The notes under the pieces were generated by a model. That model searched no databases and was not told where the DNA came from. It was given only the letters and a program-made list of their open reading frames with translations. 64,000 nucleotides of DNA from Curvularia sp. ZM96 (lineage: Eukaryota; Ascomycota; Dothideomycetes; Pleosporales; Pleosporaceae), in NCBI GenBank assembly GCA_022457065.1, contig JAJGBQ010000001.1, forward strand, positions 1,426,001 to 1,490,000, written 5' to 3'. The translations under genes were made by a program, and so were the position numbers. How positions within the stretch are numbered: the first letter of the stretch is position 1; each line of letters begins with the position of its first letter. This document shows, in pieces, positions 1 to 10,467 of this stretch.

Positions 1-489
1 TGGGACGAAGTAGTCGACGTCGTCAGAGAGCAACTGATAACCAAGGCGGCGCTGCTGAGCGAGTACTTCGCCATCGACATCACCCCAGAAGGCGAACTCT
101 GCTCTATCCCGCTTTTGCTGAAAGATTACACGCCATCCATGGGCAAGCTACCACAGTTCCTGCTTCGTCTGGGGCCTCACGTCAACTGGGAAGAGGAAAA
201 GAGCTGCTTCAAGACGATGCTGCAGGAAATAGCGTCGTTTTATGTGCCAGAGAGCTTGCCATTTGCACCTGAGACGGATGACGATGAAAATGGTGAGGGT
301 GAGGTGCAGCACGGCGAGGACGAGGATGCGGAGGCGGCGGAGAGGCGCCAGGAGCTGCTCCACGCAATCGAGTACACCATCTTCCCCGCGTGCAAGGCAC
401 GACTGGTGGGCACGAAAGGGATGCTCAAGAATGGAGTCAAGGAAGTGGCAAACCTGAAGGGCCTATATCGTGTCTTTGAGCGTTGCTGA
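1..489 (+). CDS. MLH1: DNA mismatch repair protein MLH1, C-terminal part (5' truncated by window edge)
   Basis: The reading frame is open from base 1 and encodes the last 162 residues of a MutL homologue. MLH1 pairs with PMS1/PMS2 or MLH3 and couples mismatch recognition to strand incision in the nucleus. The C-terminal dimerisation domain is visible: a LLKDYTPSMGKLPQFLLRLG segment, then VNWEEEKSCF, an acidic low-complexity insert around bases 270-350, and the tail LYRVFERC. The terminal FERC tetrapeptide is the hallmark of eukaryotic MLH1, where it contributes to the MutL-alpha endonuclease site. No intron is needed in the visible part. It converges on the RPC5 gene, with 156 bases between the two stop codons. 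PMS1 and MLH3 lack this tail, so the call is firm. Confidence 0.93.
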   Translation, partial: WDEVVDVVREQLITKAALLSEYFAIDITPEGELCSIPLLLKDYTPSMGKLPQFLLRLGPHVNWEEEKSCFKTMLQEIASFYVPESLPFAPETDDDENGEGEVQHGEDEDAEAAERRQELLHAIEYTIFPACKARLVGTKGMLKNGVKEVANLKGLYRVFERC

Positions 490-645
490 CGTAGTGAAGC
501 TCCGGCTCGGTTGCTAATATCCATGATGTGGTCAAATGGTATTTTAGGGGTATCTAATAAATTTGCGGCGAAGTAAGGCCAAAGCCCTTCGCCATGCTCG
601 CTGGAATTCATTTGCTTCAACCTTGCCGCGGCTGTGTAATCTCTT

Positions 646-1735
646 TTATTGCTCTTCTTCATCAGATTCGTCAGAAATTTCTACCAGGTCTTGAGCACCG
701 CGCCTGGGCTTCTTTTTGCCTCCTTTGCCGTTCGTGCTGATAGCGTCAAGAAAGCCGTTGTTGTCGACCTTGGCTTGCAGCTTGGGCGCGGATGCAACGT
801 CTTGGATAAACAGTCGCTCGTGATAGGTTTCAAAAGCTCTCTCGTCCTGCAGGAATTAGTTGGTAAGCACCGTTGATTCTAAGTAGAATGCTTACCTCTT
901 CATCAAAGTAGTTGAGCCGCTGCCACGGCTCCTGATTTGTTGCCTTCATAAATGCTTGCGTCAGCTCGGCGGCCGTGTCACCACCAGTCTTCTTGACTTG
1001 TGCGAGGAAAGCTTTTGGCTCTGCAAGTTTGGCGCCCTCTTGTGACTCCTTCTCGCGGCGACGCTGGACTGCCTCCAGCTGGGCAGATGCATCAATGTGA
1101 TGGAACTGGGTTCGGAGTTGTACGACACCGTCAATACGCGTCAGGTGGAGTTCGTCTACCTACAGTCAGCGCAGGATCTCTAGGGACAATTCATGTTGCG
1201 ACCACCTACTGTCACGAAATGTTCCGAGCATGTAACTAGGGCCCTTGCCGTCCTCATGCAGAATCTGACCTCCAAAAGTCTGTGTATTCAGGACATGTCC
1301 CTTCTCGTTGGCGTCCTCGAAATTAGTCACGTATTCCTCAATGTTGTCGTCATCATCGGCGGTGACGGGCGCTACGGGCGCTCCTTCACCAGCAGCGCCA
1401 GGCCGGTTCGCACTGCGAGGCATGGTGCGCTCGAAGCCAGAAGCGATGCCGAAAGCTTTCTGGCCGAAGCCCTTGGTTTTGCGCATGGCCTCGCCCCATC
1501 GCACACCAGCGAGGCGGTTGTAGTTTTGGTGGATGTCGAGCGGGACGTCGACTTCGATGAAACCGGAGTCCTTCTTGATGCGCAACTCAGAAGGCTGGCT
1601 GTTGGTAGTCTTTGTAAAGGGCTGGTTCGGGGAGCGGTTCAGATACTGAAGGACGTAGAGTTGTTGCTCGGCCATATCAGGCGTGATGTAGACATCGTAC
1701 TCCGCTACGACAGGGTCGTCGTCTTGGACGTCCAT
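646..1735 (-). CDS. RPC37: RNA polymerase III subunit RPC5 (yeast Rpc37-like)
   Basis: Three exons, complement(join(646..846, 896..1155, 1210..1735)), encode 328 residues. The N-terminus has the RPC5/Sin family signature: DPVVAEYDVYITPDMAEQ, then LYVLQYLNRSP and a segment ending in GVRWGEAMRKTKGFG. A second conserved block (LHLTRIDGVVQLRTQFHHID) follows the first intron. The C-terminus is Lys-rich, then acidic (SDESDEEEQ). RPC5/Rpc37 forms a TFIIF-like heterodimer with Rpc53 in RNA polymerase III, which makes tRNA, 5S rRNA and U6, and helps termination and reinitiation. The length fits fungal orthologues. Exon 1 joins exon 2 in phase 1 (donor GTAGGT at base 1209, acceptor just before base 1155). 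It is divergent from DDB1. Confidence 0.88.
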
Positions 1736-2037
1736 GGTTGCTGGATTCGCCGTAAAATCAGTAACGCCGAGATATACGCTGGAGGTGGTTAGAGGCCTAT
1801 CTTACGAGCCATGGTGTACGTACGGTATGGAATCGCAAGCAAAAGGTCTCGCCGGGATCAAAAGTTCCAAAAGTTCCAAAAGTTAGCGCCGCCCCGCAAC
1901 GCGAAGTCGCGTGGAGCCGCGGCCCGTGCAGCTCCATGACGGAATGCATCCGATGCTTCCAATCGGGCAACAGTGACAAACCCGACTTTGATTCTGCAAG
2001 CAATCCATAGGCTTCAGAGCATTCGTTCGACATCGCC
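1736..2037. promoter_or_regulatory. Shared RPC5/DDB1 divergent promoter region with a 9-bp tandem repeat
   Basis: The two ATGs are 302 bases apart, so both 5' UTRs and core promoters must fit here. Bases 1860-1884 hold almost three copies of the 9-mer AAAAGTTCC. A CCAAT pentamer lies at 1959-1963, a common binding site for the fungal HAP/AnCF complex. I see no convincing TATA box. Promoter function is inferred from position. Confidence 0.5.
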
Positions 2038-5000
2038 ATGGCCTACATCGCCCCCATTCATCGGCCAAGCAGCGTCAGGCATGCGCTGAAGCTCAACTTT
2101 CTTGCTCCCGAAGAGGATTGCCTTGTGGTCGCGTATGCAACTCATGGAGAGATAGTGAGAGCAAGAGTACCGGGCTAACACCAAGGCAGCAAGTCCAACA
2201 GGCTCGAATTCTACACACACGAGGCAGATGGGTTGGTCTTGAAACATTCCAAGGCCATTTACGGCAAAGTCACCATGCTCCAGAAGCTGCGACCAGCGCT
2301 TTCGCCCACCGACCACCTCTTCGTGGGTACCGACCGCTTCATGTACTTTACCCTATCATGGAATGCCGAGAAGAGACAACTTCAGACAGAAAAGTCGTTT
2401 GCGAGTGTCGCCGACAATGCAGCAAGGGAGTCACAGACGGGCGAGAGATGTCATATCGACCCCTCCGGACGCTTCATGACAGTCGAGGTGTACGAGGGCA
2501 TCATTACCGTCATACCTTTAGTTCAGAGAGGCAAAAAGAGAAAGCAAGAGGCGGACATTGCCCACCTAGGTGATCCTCAGCCAGTTCGACTGCAGGAAAT
2601 GTTTGTTCGCTCATCTGCTTTCCTGCGCCCGCGATCCGCGGATGATAAGCCTAAGATGGCGCTGCTATACGAGGACACACATGCCCAAGTCAAGCTCAAA
2701 TTACGAGAATTGGTATATGCTAGTGATGAGGTCGATCTTCAAGATGGGGAGACTTGCAAAAGTGAAATAGAGCTTGGTGCAAGCCATTTGATACCTCTTG
2801 AGGAGCCATCACATGGCCTGGTCGTCATCGGAGAAACATCAATCGGCTACTACGATGACGAGAGCGGGGAGTTGCAGACAGAGCCGCTTGATGAGGCGAC
2901 CATCTTCGTGGCCTGGGAACGAATCGATGCCCAGCGTTTCATACTCGCCGATGATTATGGCCGCCTATATATGCTTATGCTGGTCTTGGACGCGCAAGGG
3001 AAAGTGCAATCATGGAAGTTTGATGCCATCGGTCAAACGTCCCGAGCATCAACCTTGGTATACCTAGACGCAGGTTACGTCTTTGTCGGCTCGCATCAAG
3101 GCGACTCGCAAGTTATCAGGATTGCTGAAAGATCAATGGAGATTGTTCAGACCTTTTCCAACATCGCGCCTATTCTTGATTTCACCATCATGGATATGGG
3201 TAACAGATCTGGCGAGGGCCAAACCAATGAGTACTCTTCTGGTCAGGCGCGAATAGTCACTGGTAGTGGTGCGTACCAGGATGGCAGTCTTCGAAGCGTT
3301 AGGAGTGGAGTTGGGCTGGAAGACCTTGGCGTGCTGGGTGAAATGGAGCATATCTCTGAACTATTCAGTTTGAAGTCAACTGCCTCCGCCCAGTATGTAG
3401 ACACGCTGCTGGTGAGCTTTGTGGGTGAATCGCGTGTTTTCCGATTTGATCCTCAAGGCGAAGTAGAGGAGGTGGACGACTTCACCTCGCTTGCTCTCGA
3501 TGAGACAACTTTGGCTGCAGCAAATATCCCACAAGGCCGCATCGTCCAGGTTACCAACAGCCGAGCTCGGATCTGTGATTTAGACGGCGGCATGATCACA
3601 TCGGAATGGACACCAGCAGATGGAAAGACTGTTACCGCTGCTTCAGTAAACGAGACCCATGTTCTAGTGTCATTGGGTGGTGTCACCATTGTCTCCCTGA
3701 GCATAGCCGACGGTTTGCAGGTAGTCAAGGAGAAGACATTTGGCGCTGAAAGCCAGGTTGCATGCGTTGCTTTGCCCTCTGGAACCAGTCCTACTTGCTT
3801 CGTTGGCTTCTGGAACAACGCGCAGCTTGCTATATGCTCACTCGATACTCTAGAGGCAGTTAAAACTGTCCAGATATCCGAGGACTCTGTTCCGCGCTCG
3901 TTGCTCCTGACACAAATTTTCCCTGAACAACCGCCTACCCTATTTGTTGCTTTAGCGGATGGAAACGTTGTCACATACAATTTCGACGAGTCAAACTACG
4001 AGCTGTCTGGAAGGAAGAGCATTGTACTTGGAACACGCGAAGCCACGTTCCGTGCCTTGCCGCGAGGCGATGGTCTTTACAATGTCTTTGCCACATGTGA
4101 ACACCCCTCACTAATTTACGCGTCTGAAGGTCGCCTCGTGTACTCTGCCGTCACCGCTGAAAAAGCGACAACAGTCTGTCCGTTCGATTCAGAAGCATAC
4201 CCTGGCTCCGTGGCAATTGCCACATCAGAAGACCTCCGCATCGCACTCGTGGACACTGAGAGAACTACGCACGTGCAAACTCTAAAAGTCGACGAGACAG
4301 TACGGCGGATGGCTTACTCTCCGAGTCTGAAAGCTTTTGGTCTGGGCACGATCAAGCGTATACTAAAGAATGGCGAAGAGATTATGATAAGTCACTTCAA
4401 GCTTGTCGACGAGATCCAGTTCAAAGAACTCGATACCTACGCGCTCAACGAAGAAGAATTAGTCGAATGCGTTATGCGCTGCGAGCTGCCAGACGGCTCT
4501 GGTGGCCTAGCAGAGCGCTTTGTCGTTGGCACTGCATATGTCGATGATCAGAACACGACATCAGAACGAGGACGTATCATCGTCTTGGAAGTCACGCCAG
4601 AGCGCATGCTCAAGCCCGTCACTGAGATTGCCGTAAAAGGTGGGTGCAGGTGCCTAGCTATGTGCCAGGGCAAGATTGTCGCAGCACTCATCAAGACAAT
4701 CGTCGTGTATGATGTCGAGTACCGAACTGCCAGCACACCTGATCTCGTCAAACTCGCATCGTTCCGGTGCTCAACTGCTCCAATAGATGTCACAGTCAAT
4801 GGCCCCTTAATCGCGATAGCAGATCTAATGAAGTCGCTCGTCGTGGTTGAATACACGAAGGGCGAGGCAGGCCTACCAGACAAGCTTGTGGAAGTGGCGC
4901 GACACTATCAGATCACATGGGCAACAGCCGTGGCAGAGGTGGACACAAATACGTACCTCGAAAGCGACGCAGAAGGCAATCTCATGGTACTATACCGCGA

Positions 5001-5538
5001 TCCCAACGGTGTCACAGACGACGACAAGAGGCGACTGAATGTCAGCTCCGAAATGCTCCTCGGCGAGATGGTGAACAGGATACGCAGGGTAGATGTCTTG
5101 ACAGCTGCAGATGCGGTCATTATACCAAAAGCTTTTGTTGGCACGGTAAGTCTCAGCCAACTCACCATCCATTTTTGCGACTTCTCTTCTCCCTCACTTA
5201 ATGCGTCGCAACTTGTGCTGATTACTCTAAAACAACAGGTTGAAGGCTCAATCTACCTTTTCGGTCTTATATCGCCTGACTACCAAAATCTCCTTATGAC
5301 GCTGCAATTAAACCTTGGTTCTCTCGTCGCCGCGCCCGGCGACATGCAGTTTGCCAAGTTCCGAGCGTTCAAGAATGCGGTGCGTGAGGAAGAAGAGCCC
5401 ATGCGCTTTGTGGACGGGGAGCTGGTAGAAAGGTTCTTGGATGTGAGTGAGGAGGTGCAGAAGAAGGCGATTGAAGGGCTGGGCGTCGATTTGGAAGAAG
5501 TAAGGGCGCTGGTTGAGGGGCTGAGACGATTGCACTAA
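2038..5538 (+). CDS. DDB1: DNA damage-binding protein 1 (DDB1), CUL4 ubiquitin ligase adaptor
   Basis: Exons join(2038..2132, 2190..5145, 5239..5538) give 1116 residues, close to the usual 1140. The start MAYIAPIHRPSSVRHALKLN continues across intron 1 (phase 2) into KSNRLEFYTHEADGLVLKHS and YGKVTML. This is the N-terminal pattern of DDB1 rather than its relatives CPSF160 and RSE1/SF3B3. The family folds as three WD40-like beta-propellers plus a helical C-terminal domain. DDB1 links CUL4 to DCAF substrate receptors for nucleotide excision repair, replication licensing and chromatin regulation; in filamentous fungi a DDB1-CUL4-Dim5 complex is needed for heterochromatin. The last intron is 93 nt, in frame and free of stop codons. 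I removed it because GTAAGT and CAACAG signals flank it and the join GT-VEGSIYLFGLI matches the family. Confidence 0.93.
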
Positions 5539-5961
5539 ACAAGGAGAGAGGGCGTGTGTATGGTTCCATTGAAAATAGATAGTGGGATATAAAGGAAATT
5601 AAGCAATGAGAAGAAGGAACAACTTCAGCAATGTAGGAAGAGAAACCATCGACACACCTTTTTGCCGCAATGATTAAATGAGTCGCAGTTCGTCATAAAA
5701 AAATAACAGAAAGGCCAAGAACCCCGATTGTGTAAAAGTCTTATCCCTACGATTAGAAGAAAAACTCGAGAAGAATACCAGTGGTGCGTATCCGTCTGAA
5801 GCCCTTCGTAGAGGCAGTACGCACGTATCAACTCTCCTATCCCACAAAAGAAAAACGCAAACCTTCTATTTCGTATCAGTCTAGAATCTAAATCTACGAA
5901 GCTGCTCTGCTTCTACTCGCGCTAAGCTTCAGTACCAGCGCTGCTATTACCGTTGGTTTTA
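5539..5961. other. Convergent intergenic spacer
   Basis: This spacer lies between the stop codons of DDB1 and the minus-strand orphan gene. It is AT-rich and has no plausible coding exon. It presumably carries both 3' UTRs and polyadenylation signals. Confidence 0.5.
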
Positions 5962-6960
5962 TTAATGCCGCCGTGGTGGTTCACTATTACCGTTGTTGAG
6001 GTCGTGGACCTCGTCATTAGATTCCCCATACTCATAGAATAGATCGCCGTCGAGTAGACTGGAGAGATCGGCTTTGATGTTGCTCCTGACCTGGATGTCA
6101 ACGTGTTCGTCCTGATGTACTGAAACGCCAGGATTGACTTGGCCGTCAACATCGCCGTTATCGTGAACTTGCTTGCCGTCAATGTAGGCTTCGAGTTCTC
6201 CGTTCTGGTGGCCTTGATTACGATTCATCTCTTCGGAAACTTCCTCACTTCCATTAGCCTCTTCCTCACAGTTGGCTGGCTCGTCGTTCTTTTTTCCCTT
6301 GCTCTTGCCGTACTTCTTCCTCTTGTTCCGCTTGTTCTTCTTCTTTTTCTTCCATTCACTGTTCCCGACTTGTCCGCTGTCGCCAATCAAGCTATCCTGT
6401 CTTGTGGGTGTGTTCTGCTGGCCAATGAACCCGGACCGGATGCCGTGAACCTGGCTTATCTGGTTGGTGAAGGGGGCGGAGGGGTCATATATTGAGTTAC
6501 CATTGGTATAGGGAGTGTGTAATGGGAAGTTGTTGCTACAGTTGTAGTTGTAGAAGTGCTGGTGCAAATTGTTGTTGTAGTGAGGAATGGTGTAGCCACT
6601 ATGGTATTGATTGCTGTAACCATTGACATGGTGGTGGCTGTACCCGTGGCTTTGAGCAACGCTGTAGCCGTTGTCCATCGTGTAGTACATGGGGTGGAAC
6701 GAAACCCAGCCATCATGAGGCAGCGGTGGTGGTGACGGCGGACGAGTATAGTACGTAGTGCCTTGATAAGTATACGGAAAAGAAAACCCATTGTTTTTGG
6801 CATTGCCATGGGGCTGGGTTGGAGCTGGTTTTGAGAATGAATGGGGGCGTGACACGCTCATAGAAAGTTCGCCTGAATTCGTTCTGGGAGACGGTATTCT
6901 GGCTAGGGAGAACTCAGGAGTGTTAGGATTGAGCGCCTTGGACGAGGTATCGTAGGCCAT
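5962..6960 (-). CDS. Orphan low-complexity protein, Asn/His/Tyr-rich with a Lys-rich cluster
   Basis: A single-exon frame of 332 residues starts at the first true ATG (MAYDTSSKALNP). The frame stays open about 126 bases further upstream, but only with a GTG codon. I recognise no domain. The layout is a Ser/Pro-rich head, a central region around residues 75-190 very rich in Tyr, Asn, His and Gly with repeated HGY, NGY and YN pairs, a basic block (WKKKKKNKRNKRKKYGKSKG, near residue 222), then an acidic and Asn-rich tail. The composition predicts disorder and is prion-like. The basic block could be a nuclear localisation or RNA-binding patch; that is inference. The composition is too non-random for a chance ORF, but the function is unknown. 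Confidence 0.6.
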   Translation of the reverse strand: MAYDTSSKALNPNTPEFSLARIPSPRTNSGELSMSVSRPHSFSKPAPTQPHGNAKNNGFSFPYTYQGTTYYTRPPSPPPLPHDGWVSFHPMYYTMDNGYSVAQSHGYSHHHVNGYSNQYHSGYTIPHYNNNLHQHFYNYNCSNNFPLHTPYTNGNSIYDPSAPFTNQISQVHGIRSGFIGQQNTPTRQDSLIGDSGQVGNSEWKKKKKNKRNKRKKYGKSKGKKNDEPANCEEEANGSEEVSEEMNRNQGHQNGELEAYIDGKQVHDNGDVDGQVNPGVSVHQDEHVDIQVRSNIKADLSSLLDGDLFYEYGESNDEVHDLNNGNSEPPRRH

Positions 6961-7307
6961 CTTGCTGAGCAGGTGCAAGAGCTGACCATCTAGGCAGACG
7001 TGGTAAGATAAAACAAGAAGGGGTTTTTCGAATGCTATAAGGATAGCGGAAGAAGTAGGACCGTCAGGTGGACCAAGCCCGAACACGTCGACAGCTCGCA
7101 GCCGGGAAGTTCGCTGACGAGGGATGAAAGAGCCGTGGTTCGCAATTTCGTGTTTTGGGCAGTGAGTAAAAGAGACTGAAAGGAGTGGTTTTGGAAGACG
7201 GGCTGGTCTGCTCGGGTGGGTGTGGTGCCTTTTAAATCACCGGGCTCCAGTAAGAATGGCCCAAATTACGATTATGATGTATTGTGTTGGCGACTTGGGG
7301 ATCCAAA
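6961..7307. other. Upstream region of the orphan gene and 3' region of the TMEM42-like gene
   Basis: This 347-base stretch lies upstream of the orphan ATG and downstream of the transporter stop. The orphan frame runs on through part of it without an ATG. I see no other coding signal. Confidence 0.4.
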
Positions 7308-8016
7308 CTATTTCAACACACCATCTTCGTCACTGCTATCACCATCCCCATTCTTGACGCTGTTCAGTTCTAATCGGTCTTCATCATCATCGTCGTCGTC
7401 GTCCCTAAATCCCTCCGTGTTCGCATCACCGTTACGGTCGAGGAGTGCAGCCTCGCCCGTTGTGGCAATCACGCCTTGCTTCTCTGTCTCTTCTCTCATT
7501 CCAATAATCACGCTACCCGCTACTAGCATTGCTGCACCGAGCCACCACAGTGCCGGGAGGCTCTCGCTGAAGATGATGAAGCTGAGCACTGCTGTGACGA
7601 TGAAATTTGCAGACGTGTTGATAATGCTGACGCGCACAGTAGACGAAGCAAGAGTCAGAGCACGGGTAAAAAGGCCCCACATAATGGCATTGAAAAGGAG
7701 GTTCATGCCGAAGAAGAGCTGCGCGTGGGATCAGTATTTTGATAAACCTAGCTGAGACGGAGAGGCGCGCGGAGACGTACACCTCGAATCGCATACTCGA
7801 CGACTTTGTTAGAAGCGTCAAGGCCGAATGCGACAGCTATAGAGCTCGACCAAGAGGCCGTCAGCGTCGTAGTCGTGCTGCAGCATCGTTCAGCAAGCAT
7901 GGGCATACAGTGACGTGGGTGTCTTACAGTTTGGCGAAAACTCCATTACACGCTGCGCAACAACCACTAGAGATGGCAAGAACCAGCCATGATGATTTTG
8001 TTTGTGGGAGAGACAT
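7308..8016 (-). CDS. TMEM42-like DMT/EamA-family membrane protein
   Basis: Three exons, complement(join(7308..7718, 7781..7877, 7928..8016)), encode 198 residues. The protein resembles a half-size drug/metabolite transporter of the TMEM42 group. It has an N-terminal membrane segment (SSWLVLAISSGCCAACNGVF, residues 9-28), a VVEYAIRGLFFGMNLLFNAI segment, WGLFTRALTLASSTVRVSI, and two further helices (ANFIVTAVLSFIIF and ALWWLGAAMLVAGSVIIGM). The cytosolic tail carries a run of seven Asp encoded by a GAC/GAT trinucleotide tract (bases 7380-7405). Four helices suggest it works as a dimer. Substrate and membrane are unknown. The splice junctions join in phases 2 and 0 and preserve the TMEM42 pattern, so the model is fairly secure. 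Confidence 0.75.
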
Positions 8017-8594
8017 TGCTGACAGTAATGCTTTCCTTAGAGGGCGCGGGACCTGGGGTGGAAGATAGTGATGAGGTTGGTAGGAAGGTTAATTCGTATC
8101 GAGATAGGGACGATCTGCAAGGTACGGGTGCCGTGCCGAACCTAGTCGGAAAACATGGGGTAGCTTCATGCAGCTATCAGCCTCACGTTGTTCGAACCGC
8201 GATTTGGGTGCGCATATATATAACGACAGCACATTGAGCACATGTTATGTCATCGCTTCTTCACAATAATTCATGATGTATCCAAGATTTGGGGAAAGGT
8301 ACGGTATTTGATGTACGTATGATTTATGCTGGTTCCATTCTGAGGACGTCAGTCCTGTTGCAAATTATAAATATCAAACTCCTAACTCCTTTTATGCCAG
8401 AGGTATCGTGATTGTTCCTTGTCCATATCATAACTCCGATTGAACGTCCCAGAATATTAACCTTATCGGCAGACACTTGAAAGGCCGGCGACGCCACATT
8501 CCTCTTCTTCCGTGCAGTCTCAGCTGAAGTCCACTGCCAGGTCTTCTAGTATAGCTCTAAACATATCCAACCAGCAACGAGAAGACGGGTTTCG
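8017..8594. other. Intergenic region without recognisable genes
   Basis: This stretch lies upstream of the TMEM42-like ATG and downstream of the TOA2 stop (both minus strand). It probably holds the transporter promoter and the TOA2 3' UTR. No coding or structural RNA signal was seen. Confidence 0.4.
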
Positions 8595-9050
8595 CTAAGC
8601 TTCGCCAGGTCGCTTAGCGTTGCAGCTGACAATCTTGACTCGGTCGGCGTGGATTTGGTGGGTATTATCGAGCTTAAAGTTGATGTCTTTGATGATGAAT
8701 GTCCAGACGTCGTCACAGAAACGGTACGTGTCGAGATGTCCCTAGAGCGCCCTAAATTAGCATGGCGAGACTCCTATGTATCGCGCAAGCGCAACCAACC
8801 TTGAACGTCAACCGCGCCTTGACCTTCTCCGATAGCACATCGGCGACAGCTCTATCGAAGTTGGCGAGAATCTTCATGGCAAGCTGGGGCTCTATTCGGC
8901 GCTCGGTAATGAGGTGATCCAGCGTGTCGGTAAGAGAGCCGCCCAGGCTACAGTGTGTCAGCCAACACTATCCAGAGAGTGTATCTACGGTCGCATGCCA
9001 TACCTGCTTCGACGGTAGAGCTCATAGTACTTGGTGTTATCGGTGGCCAT
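8595..9050 (-). CDS. TOA2: Transcription initiation factor TFIIA small (gamma) subunit
   Basis: Three exons, complement(join(8595..8741, 8800..8947, 9004..9050)), give 113 residues, the normal size for TFIIA gamma. The start MATDNTKYYELYRRSSLGGS, the helical segment LTDTLDHLITERRIEPQLA and the beta-barrel part GHLDTYRFCDDVWTFIIKDI are diagnostic. With the TOA1 large subunit it forms the four-helix bundle and beta-barrel that clamp TBP on TATA DNA and stabilise RNA polymerase II preinitiation complexes. Its exons are too short and split to appear as a long open frame; they were found by reading the minus strand for the conserved sequence. It is head-to-head with VMA16 (223 bases between start codons). 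Confidence 0.95.
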
Positions 9051-9273
9051 GTTGCTGGTGTCTGCGGATTGAGTTTGTGGGAGAGGTGACGTCTGGGTAG
9101 GTGCGAGGAGGGTTGGAGAACGCGGAGCGGAGGTTACTAAGCCGATGGTGCTAGCGCGCCGCGGCTTGTTCCGCCTGCATCATCGCCAGCTTCGCAGCCC
9201 GTCCATCACGACGAAGCTCCAGCTGCCAACCTTGTCCATCCATCTCCGCCTTTACGACCACTCTATATCCAAC
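9051..9273. promoter_or_regulatory. Bidirectional TOA2/VMA16 promoter
   Basis: Only 223 bases separate the divergent start codons, so transcription of both genes must start here. No clear TATA or CCAAT element was seen. Function is inferred from layout. Confidence 0.5.
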
Positions 9274-10084
9274 ATGTCTCTCACGTACGGAACGGGCGGC
9301 GCAACTGCCGCCCTCGGTGTAGTCGCCTTGTGTATGTGCAGCGCGCAGGGGCGTCAGCGACAGCATAGCTAACCACAGCCAGACATGCTCTTCCACAACG
9401 AAGGAGAGGCTTTCAACGTACGAACGCGCTACATGTCTTTGACGCGAACTTGACTGATCGCGCCTTAGGTCGGAGCTTTCCTCGAAACCGTATCACCATA
9501 TACCTGGGCTAGTCTTGGAATCGCGCTGTGCATCGGCCTCTCCGTAGTAGGATCCGCATGGTATGTCTTTATACAGGGAACATGTACGCACACATGGGCA
9601 GTATCTGACAGTCGCAAAGGGGAATCTGGACAACTGGTGTGTCCATCGTCGGTGGTGGTGTCAAGGCGCCCCGGATACGAACCAAGAACCTTATCTCCAT
9701 CATTTTCTGCGAAGTCGTCGCCATCTACGGCGTCATCATGGCCATCATCTTTTCCTCCAAGATGACCCAGCTTACCGACCCGGAGCTTCTCTACTCGGGA
9801 TCAAACTACTTCACTGGATACGCCCTCTTCTGGGCTGGACTCACCGTGGGCATGTGCAACCTGATCTGCGGTGTCTGCGTAGGCATCAACGGAAGCAGCG
9901 CGGCCCTGGCTGATGCCGCCGACCCTGCACTGTTAGTTCTAAATGCACTCAAGCTCGTACCAATTACTAACTGCATTCTAGTTTCGTTAAGATTCTTACC
10001 ATTGAAATCTTCGCCGCTATTCTCGGATTGTTTGGACTCATCATTGGACTACTGATGCAAAGCAATGCGAAGGACTTCGAATGA
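9274..10084 (+). CDS. VMA16: V-type ATPase proteolipid subunit c'' (Vma16)
   Basis: Five exons, join(9274..9331, 9383..9417, 9469..9560, 9620..9931, 9982..10084), give 199 residues. Vma16 is one of the three proteolipids of the membrane Vo rotor of the vacuolar proton pump. The N-terminal helix (TAALGVVALYMLFHNEGE) sets c'' apart from c and c'. The key helix NLISIIFCEVVAIYGVIMAI carries the buried proton-carrying Glu. Later helices (YFTGYALFWAGLTVGMCNLI and IEIFAAILGLFGLIIGLLMQ) complete the fold. Exons as short as 35 nt hide the gene from simple ORF searches, but all junctions are in phase and the whole protein aligns with the family. Confidence 0.95.
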
Positions 10085-10467
10085 GCTTGGGTTGACTTGA
10101 CTGACTTATCCATATCCCAAAATGACACACCAGGTCTATCTTTGATCGTTATTGAAGGCGACCAACGAAGAGGTGCTTTCAAATACCAGCACAAGCAGCT
10201 GGTCTGGACGTTCCTGAGATTTATTGTTGTAGAGGTTGTACGATGTACATACGGGAGGCGTTTGTATAATGCATGTACTATGAGCAATTACCGGCGTTAA
10301 ATACCAGTCGTTTATCAAAAAATAACCCAATAATCCCACTTGCGTGAAGTTGAAGTCTGAGTATGTAATCATCAGGCGTAAGATCGGTGGTCCGTGCTCA
10401 GTCTCCGGGAAGGTGGGATGTTAAACCATTTCCCCTCTATTTGGACTCGACACCACCAGCTCCTAAA
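10085..10467. other. VMA16 3' region and CnxE promoter
   Basis: The CnxE frame is open back to base 10387, but only with a non-ATG codon. The first ATG in context (CCTAAAATGGCC) is at 10468. Nothing else is recognisable. Confidence 0.45.

Noticed and set aside
2118..2573. Overlapping plus-strand frame at the DDB1 5' end
   Set aside because: It runs through intron 1 and is out of frame with the clear DDB1 protein.
6960..7086. Upstream extension of the orphan protein
   Set aside because: The frame is open, but the only start codon is GTG; the first ATG is at 6960.
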